A DNA stretch of 36,890 bases from JBEHWX01 sp048498995. Its GTDB lineage: Bacteria > Bacteroidota > Ignavibacteria > OLB7. Where the stretch lies: assembly GCA_048498995.1 (NCBI GenBank), contig JBEHWX010000059.1, positions 1 to 36,890 of the forward strand, in the 5' to 3' direction. The notes below the pieces were generated by a model that had not been told where the DNA came from, ran no database searches, and saw only the letters and a program-made list of their open reading frames with translations. Below, in pieces: positions 33,276-36,890 of this stretch. The stretch's first letter is position 1; each line of letters opens with the position of its first letter. The translations under genes were made by a program, and so were the position numbers.

Positions 33276-34453
33276 TCGATAGCGTCCTTGTTCATCCAGT
33301 GGTGTGGAACAGCCTCGAGGAGAAGGAGATGGATACACGTGAACAGCACATCGGACCGGTCGCTCCCAAGGAGATGCCGCCGATAGATCTCAGGCACCTG
33401 CGGGTGCTCACCGACGATACCGGCGTTCTGCAGCACGCGCGTTACTGCGTGCCGGACCGGACGCACGGCTATTGCACCGACGACAACGCCCGCGGCCTGA
33501 TCGCGCTCTCGCTCTATCAGTCGCCGGTCCCCGATCCGTCGGTGCCGCGGATGGTCGCGACCTGCCTGTCGTATCTCCAGCACGCGTTCGACAAGGAGAG
33601 CGGGCGCTTCCGGAACTTCATGTCGTACGATCGGCGCTGGCTCGAGGAAGAGGGGAGCGAGGACGCGCATGGCCGGGCGCTCTGGGCGCTGGGGACCGCG
33701 GCGCTCTGCGCCCCCTACGAGTCGCAGCGGAAGCTCTCGGCGCTTCTGTTCCGGGAGGCGCTGCCGGAGGCCGCGCGTCTGATCTCGCCGAGGGCGCGCT
33801 CGTTCGCGCTGCTCGGAATCGATCCCTATTTGACCGCGGTCTGCGTCGATGCCTCGGCGCACGCGATCCTCTCGCGCACCGCCACGGAGATCACCGCCGC
33901 CTTTCACGCCAACCGCTCCGACGACTGGCAGTGGTGCGAGGATATCCTCGCCTATTCCAACGCCAAGATTCCCGCGGCGCTGCTGACGGCCGGACGCCGC
34001 CTGAAGGATGGGGAGGTGATCGAGACCGGCCTGAAGGCGCTCGGCTGGCTCTTCTCCCTCTACCTGCACGAGAACGGGCACCTGTCGCTGATCGGCAACA
34101 ACGGCTGGTGGCGCCGCGGAGGGGTCCGCGCCGCGTACGATCAGCAGCCGGTCGACGCCATGTCGCTCGTGGTGGCCTCGGTGGAGGCCTATCGCGCCAC
34201 GCTGGACCGCGTCTGGCTCAACCGCGCGCGCATGGGACTGGAGTGGTTCCTCGGACGGAACGATATCGGCCTTCCCCTCTACGACCCGGAGACCGGCGGC
34301 TGCCGCGACGGCCTGGAGCCGCGCGGCGTCAACCAGAACCAGGGGGCGGAGTCGACGCTGGCGTGGCTGATATCCGCGGCCGTCTTCGCGCGCGTCGAGC
34401 GGGAGTTCGGCGCCGGCGAGGCCGATCGGCTGGCATGGCCGGCGATCAACTGA
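33272..34453 (+). CDS. Alpha/alpha-barrel-like protein of the GH130 locus, function unknown
   Basis: A 393-residue, mostly helical protein without a signal peptide. Repeated helical hairpins and conserved aromatic/acidic clusters suggest an (alpha/alpha)6 toroid like those of epimerases and glycoside hydrolases. Segments that look functional are VPDRTHGYCTDDNARGLIAL, RRWLEEEGSEDAHGRALWAL, LIGNNGWWRRGG and NQNQGAESTLAWL. The start ATG overlaps the previous stop (ATGA, 33272-33275), implying translational coupling. An in-frame ATG at 33329 with GAGGAG six bases upstream is a good alternative. The conserved DDNAR motif is familiar to me from proteins encoded next to GH130 genes, but I cannot name its reaction. 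Confidence 0.75.
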   Translation: MIDSVLVHPVVWNSLEEKEMDTREQHIGPVAPKEMPPIDLRHLRVLTDDTGVLQHARYCVPDRTHGYCTDDNARGLIALSLYQSPVPDPSVPRMVATCLSYLQHAFDKESGRFRNFMSYDRRWLEEEGSEDAHGRALWALGTAALCAPYESQRKLSALLFREALPEAARLISPRARSFALLGIDPYLTAVCVDASAHAILSRTATEITAAFHANRSDDWQWCEDILAYSNAKIPAALLTAGRRLKDGEVIETGLKALGWLFSLYLHENGHLSLIGNNGWWRRGGVRAAYDQQPVDAMSLVVASVEAYRATLDRVWLNRARMGLEWFLGRNDIGLPLYDPETGGCRDGLEPRGVNQNQGAESTLAWLISAAVFARVEREFGAGEADRLAWPAIN

Positions 34454-34509
34454 GCGTCGCCGGCGCGCCCCGTTACCGCGGGGCATGATCGCGGGCGCCG
34501 AATGAGTGT

Positions 34510-34564
34510 GGGCGGCTTCCGAAGCGGCTCGACGCCATGTCGAGGCAACGCTCGGGAGCCGCCC
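34510..34564 (+). terminator. Cruciform-like hairpin at the end of the GH130 locus
   Basis: GGGCGGCT (34510-34517) pairs with AGCCGCCC (34557-34564), and CTCGAC (34528-34533) pairs with GTCGAG (34539-34544) inside. It lies 57 bases past the stop codon and seven bases before the next -7 element. Confidence 0.65.
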
Positions 34565-34570
34565 GGTTCG

Positions 34571-34578
34571 TATATTGG
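34571..34578 (+). promoter_or_regulatory. -7 promoter element TATATTGG for the T9SS cargo gene
   Basis: TATATTGG matches TAnnTTnG and lies 55 bases before the ATG at 34634, directly after the preceding hairpin. No TTG is seen at -33. Confidence 0.5.
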
Positions 34579-34633
34579 GCCCCACTCACTTCGTCGGTCA
34601 CCCCCTCACGATCTTCACAGGAGACTAGCCTTC

Positions 34634-36890
34634 ATGAGACGACCAGTACTGGCTCGCGCTCTATTGCTCCCTCTGTTCATGGCCGTGGCATTCTGCTCTT
34701 CGCTCCACGCGCAGCAGTCGGGGCTCCGGGCCATCAACCTTCTGGCCGATAGCGGCCCGCTCGATCTGTTCGTCGCGGACACCATGCAGCCCCGGGCGGT
34801 CAATCTTCCCTACGGCGCCGCCTCCCAGATCATCGGGCTGTCGCCGGGACCGACCATGGTGATCGGCAACCCCTCCGGGCTGCGCGACCAGCGGCTCCTG
34901 AACACTTCCGTCGATGTCGCCCCCGGCACGATCTACGATCTCATGCTGGTCGGCTCCTCCGCGAACGTCGACCCGACGCCGATCGAGTTCACCCCCCCAG
35001 CGGCGGTAAGCCCCGATTCGATCTACCTCAGAATCGTCAACGCGTCGACCTCGCTCGCCACGGCAGACTACGTGTTCGTTGCTCCCGGAGGGGGGCCGAT
35101 GGTGCTGACCGGCAACGCGTTCAAGAGCGCCACATCCTTCATGCTGATGCCGCGCGGATCGGTGCGCCTGAAGGTGACCGCCCCGAACGGTGGGGCGACC
35201 TACGCCGATATGTCGGCGAACATCGCCGGCGGCACCTACGCCACCATCTTCATCTCCGGTCCGCTGAACAACCTGCGCGTGCAGATCCTCTCCGAGGGGA
35301 ATCCCGGCCCGCAGCTGCCGATGACCGCGATGACCCCGACGCCGGTGGTCTCCACCGGAACCACGCGGGTTCGCCTTGTGAATCTCGTTACCGGAAGCTC
35401 GTCGGCCACGCTCGGCGATTCGGTGACCTCGACGACCATCGTCGGCGGCGTGCCGTACCGCGGCGCCTCGGCCAGCGTGACTACCGAGGCGGGACTGCGG
35501 ACCTTCACGATCTCCGCCGGAAGCCTCCTGGTGCACGGGACGAGGTATTTCAGCCCCGACCGTGAGTATATCGTCTACGTCTACGGCACGGAGCAGGCGC
35601 CGGGGATCGCGCTCGACAGCGTTACCGGTCCGGGAATGATTGCGCAGGATAGCGCCTTTGTCCAGATCTTCTACGGATTGACCGGCACCGAGCGGCCACG
35701 TGTGTGGGTCACCGACCGGGTCTTCAACCCGCACGGGTTCCTGCCGAGCGCTGGCGCCTGGAGCGAGTGGATCCGTGTTCCGGCCGGCGGCGTGGTGGTG
35801 ACCGTTGTCGGCGCCGGTGCCGGAGGAAAGGACTATCAGGGATTCACCAATGTTCCGGGTGGCGCCTATCAGGAGATCGTCCTCTCCGGCGCCTTCGGCT
35901 CGGCGAGCTTCGGCGGAAACGTGCTCCGCATCCGCGACACGAGCCAGCAGCCGGCGCTGCCGCCGCTGACGCCGATCGGCTCCGGCTATCTCCGCGTGAT
36001 CAACGTGGCCCCGCCGAAGAGCGATTCGGTCTCGATCTATTCCGACACCGCGGGCTCGTCGGGAGCATATCGGCTCAGCTATCTCTCCGCCGGACCGATG
36101 TCCCGTTCCCTTCCGGCGATGGGGCTCACCCTGAAGGTGGCGCATAACTACGCGCCGGTCACCGCCTCGGAGCTCGACGTCCCGCTCACGATCAAGGCGG
36201 ATACGCTCACGAGCGTGGCGCTGATCGGCGGCACCGGCGGAGCGCTCTACCGCGCGATCTTCCTGAACGCAGCCCTGGCGGATGTGCCGACGACGCCGGG
36301 ACGGATGGCAATCCGGTTCGTCAACGCCTCGCCGGATGCCGGTTCGATCGACCTGAGCGTGAAGTTCGCCGACGGCTCCGGAACCACGGTGACGAGCCTC
36401 GGCTATGGTGAGTACACCGCGATCATGCCCGAGCCGGCCGGAAAGGTGACCGTCAGGATCACCCGCGCCGGCACCGCCGGCGATCTCGCCATCCTGGAGG
36501 GGCCGGTGGCGGCCAACAAGCTGATCAACGCGTTCATCGTCGGCAACGTGGCCGACAACACGCTCGGCGTCCGCCTGCAGGATGAGACGGCGATGGACGG
36601 CGAGATCCCGCTGCCGGCGCTTGCCGCTCCGGCCGCGGTCCCGATGACGTCCGCCGCCCCGGTGGTCGCGCTCGACGTAATGCCGAACCCGGCGAGCAAC
36701 CAGGCACGGCTGGTGGTTCCGGCCACGCTCGGCGAGATCCGCTCGGTCGATATCGTCGACGGCTTCGGCCGCCGCGTGCACCATATGGAGGGAGGAGTCG
36801 CCGCAGGAGCGGGGGGAACGATCGCCCTGCCGGTGAGCGGGCTCGCCTCCGGCGCCTACATCGTCGAGCTGCGCGGCGCGGACCGCGCGG
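34634..36890 (+). CDS. Secreted DUF4397-repeat protein with T9SS type A sorting domain (3' end outside window)
   Basis: At least 752 codons; the frame is open to the window edge, so the gene is partial. Signal peptide: MRRPVLARALLLPLFMAVAF, cleavage near HA-QQ (residue 26). The body has at least four DUF4397-like units, each opening with a strand of the type R-x-V/I-N: LRIVNASTSLATADYVFVA, VRLVNLVTGSSSATLGDS, LRVINVAPPKSDSVSIYSD and IRFVNASPDAGSIDLSVKF. The C-terminal region VMPNPASNQARLVVPAT, then DGFGRRVHH and GLASGAYIVELRG, is a type A T9SS sorting domain. It is therefore predicted to be exported by Sec and moved to the cell surface or medium by T9SS. The stop codon is probably within a few tens of bases of the window end. 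Confidence 0.9.
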   Translation, partial: MRRPVLARALLLPLFMAVAFCSSLHAQQSGLRAINLLADSGPLDLFVADTMQPRAVNLPYGAASQIIGLSPGPTMVIGNPSGLRDQRLLNTSVDVAPGTIYDLMLVGSSANVDPTPIEFTPPAAVSPDSIYLRIVNASTSLATADYVFVAPGGGPMVLTGNAFKSATSFMLMPRGSVRLKVTAPNGGATYADMSANIAGGTYATIFISGPLNNLRVQILSEGNPGPQLPMTAMTPTPVVSTGTTRVRLVNLVTGSSSATLGDSVTSTTIVGGVPYRGASASVTTEAGLRTFTISAGSLLVHGTRYFSPDREYIVYVYGTEQAPGIALDSVTGPGMIAQDSAFVQIFYGLTGTERPRVWVTDRVFNPHGFLPSAGAWSEWIRVPAGGVVVTVVGAGAGGKDYQGFTNVPGGAYQEIVLSGAFGSASFGGNVLRIRDTSQQPALPPLTPIGSGYLRVINVAPPKSDSVSIYSDTAGSSGAYRLSYLSAGPMSRSLPAMGLTLKVAHNYAPVTASELDVPLTIKADTLTSVALIGGTGGALYRAIFLNAALADVPTTPGRMAIRFVNASPDAGSIDLSVKFADGSGTTVTSLGYGEYTAIMPEPAGKVTVRITRAGTAGDLAILEGPVAANKLINAFIVGNVADNTLGVRLQDETAMDGEIPLPALAAPAAVPMTSAAPVVALDVMPNPASNQARLVVPATLGEIRSVDIVDGFGRRVHHMEGGVAAGAGGTIALPVSGLASGAYIVELRGADRA

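Noticed and set aside
34661..36784. Minus-strand 707-codon frame opposite the T9SS cargo gene
   Set aside because: Arg/His/Gly-rich shadow; the plus-strand frame has a signal peptide, DUF4397-like units and a sorting domain and stays open through the window end.

Overview
This is a visibly GC-rich chromosomal window. It carries 22 protein genes supported by sequence, one of them running off the right edge, and no rRNA, tRNA, CRISPR array, insertion sequence or prophage block that I can see. Two signals point to the Bacteroidota/Chlorobi (FCB) group. The last gene ends in a type IX secretion (T9SS) sorting domain. Many genes are preceded by a TAnnTTnG element, several with a TTG hexamer 17-20 bases upstream, which resembles the Bacteroidota -7/-33 promoter. 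The high GC would fit a deep lineage such as the Kapabacteria/Ignavibacteria side of the group, but that placement is inference.

Layout. Positions 1-298 hold two abutting tandem-repeat arrays (14-bp x8 and 19-bp x9), followed by a gene-free stretch. Then come a proton-pumping pyrophosphatase (778-2982), an SRPBCC/AHSA1 protein, a small acidic protein and a membrane protein on the minus strand. thrS (minus) has a promoter-like element and a foldable leader about 110 nt long. A cupin (minus) and an MFS transporter (plus) diverge from each other. A large secreted protein of unknown function (9831-12650) is followed by a 42-codon single-span membrane protein gene with a near-ideal promoter, and by a stand-alone Bet/RecT annealase gene. 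On the minus strand lie a secreted GND-repeat/HEAT protein, a serine hydrolase and a DinB-like protein. kbl, a lipoprotein, a bacterioferritin-like protein, a LigB/YgiD-type dioxygenase, a 2'-5' RNA ligase-like protein, a Tat-exported amine oxidase, a GNAT acetyltransferase and fumC follow on the plus strand.

The most system-like region is 27972-34453: two GT4 glycosyltransferases, two GH130 mannoside phosphorylase/mannosidase-family enzymes and an alpha/alpha-barrel-like protein. All are on one strand, with small gaps or 4-nt overlaps between the last three. None has a signal peptide and there is no transporter, which suggests intracellular synthesis and turnover of a mannose-containing glycan or solute. 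The last gene is a T9SS cargo built from DUF4397-like repeats.

Most genes are single-gene units. GC-rich hairpins often follow stop codons, and several lie just upstream of the next promoter. Short tandem repeats of 12-19 bp recur in the intergenic DNA. At least two genes appear to have ATGs 4-6 nt after the -7 element, suggesting leaderless mRNAs.
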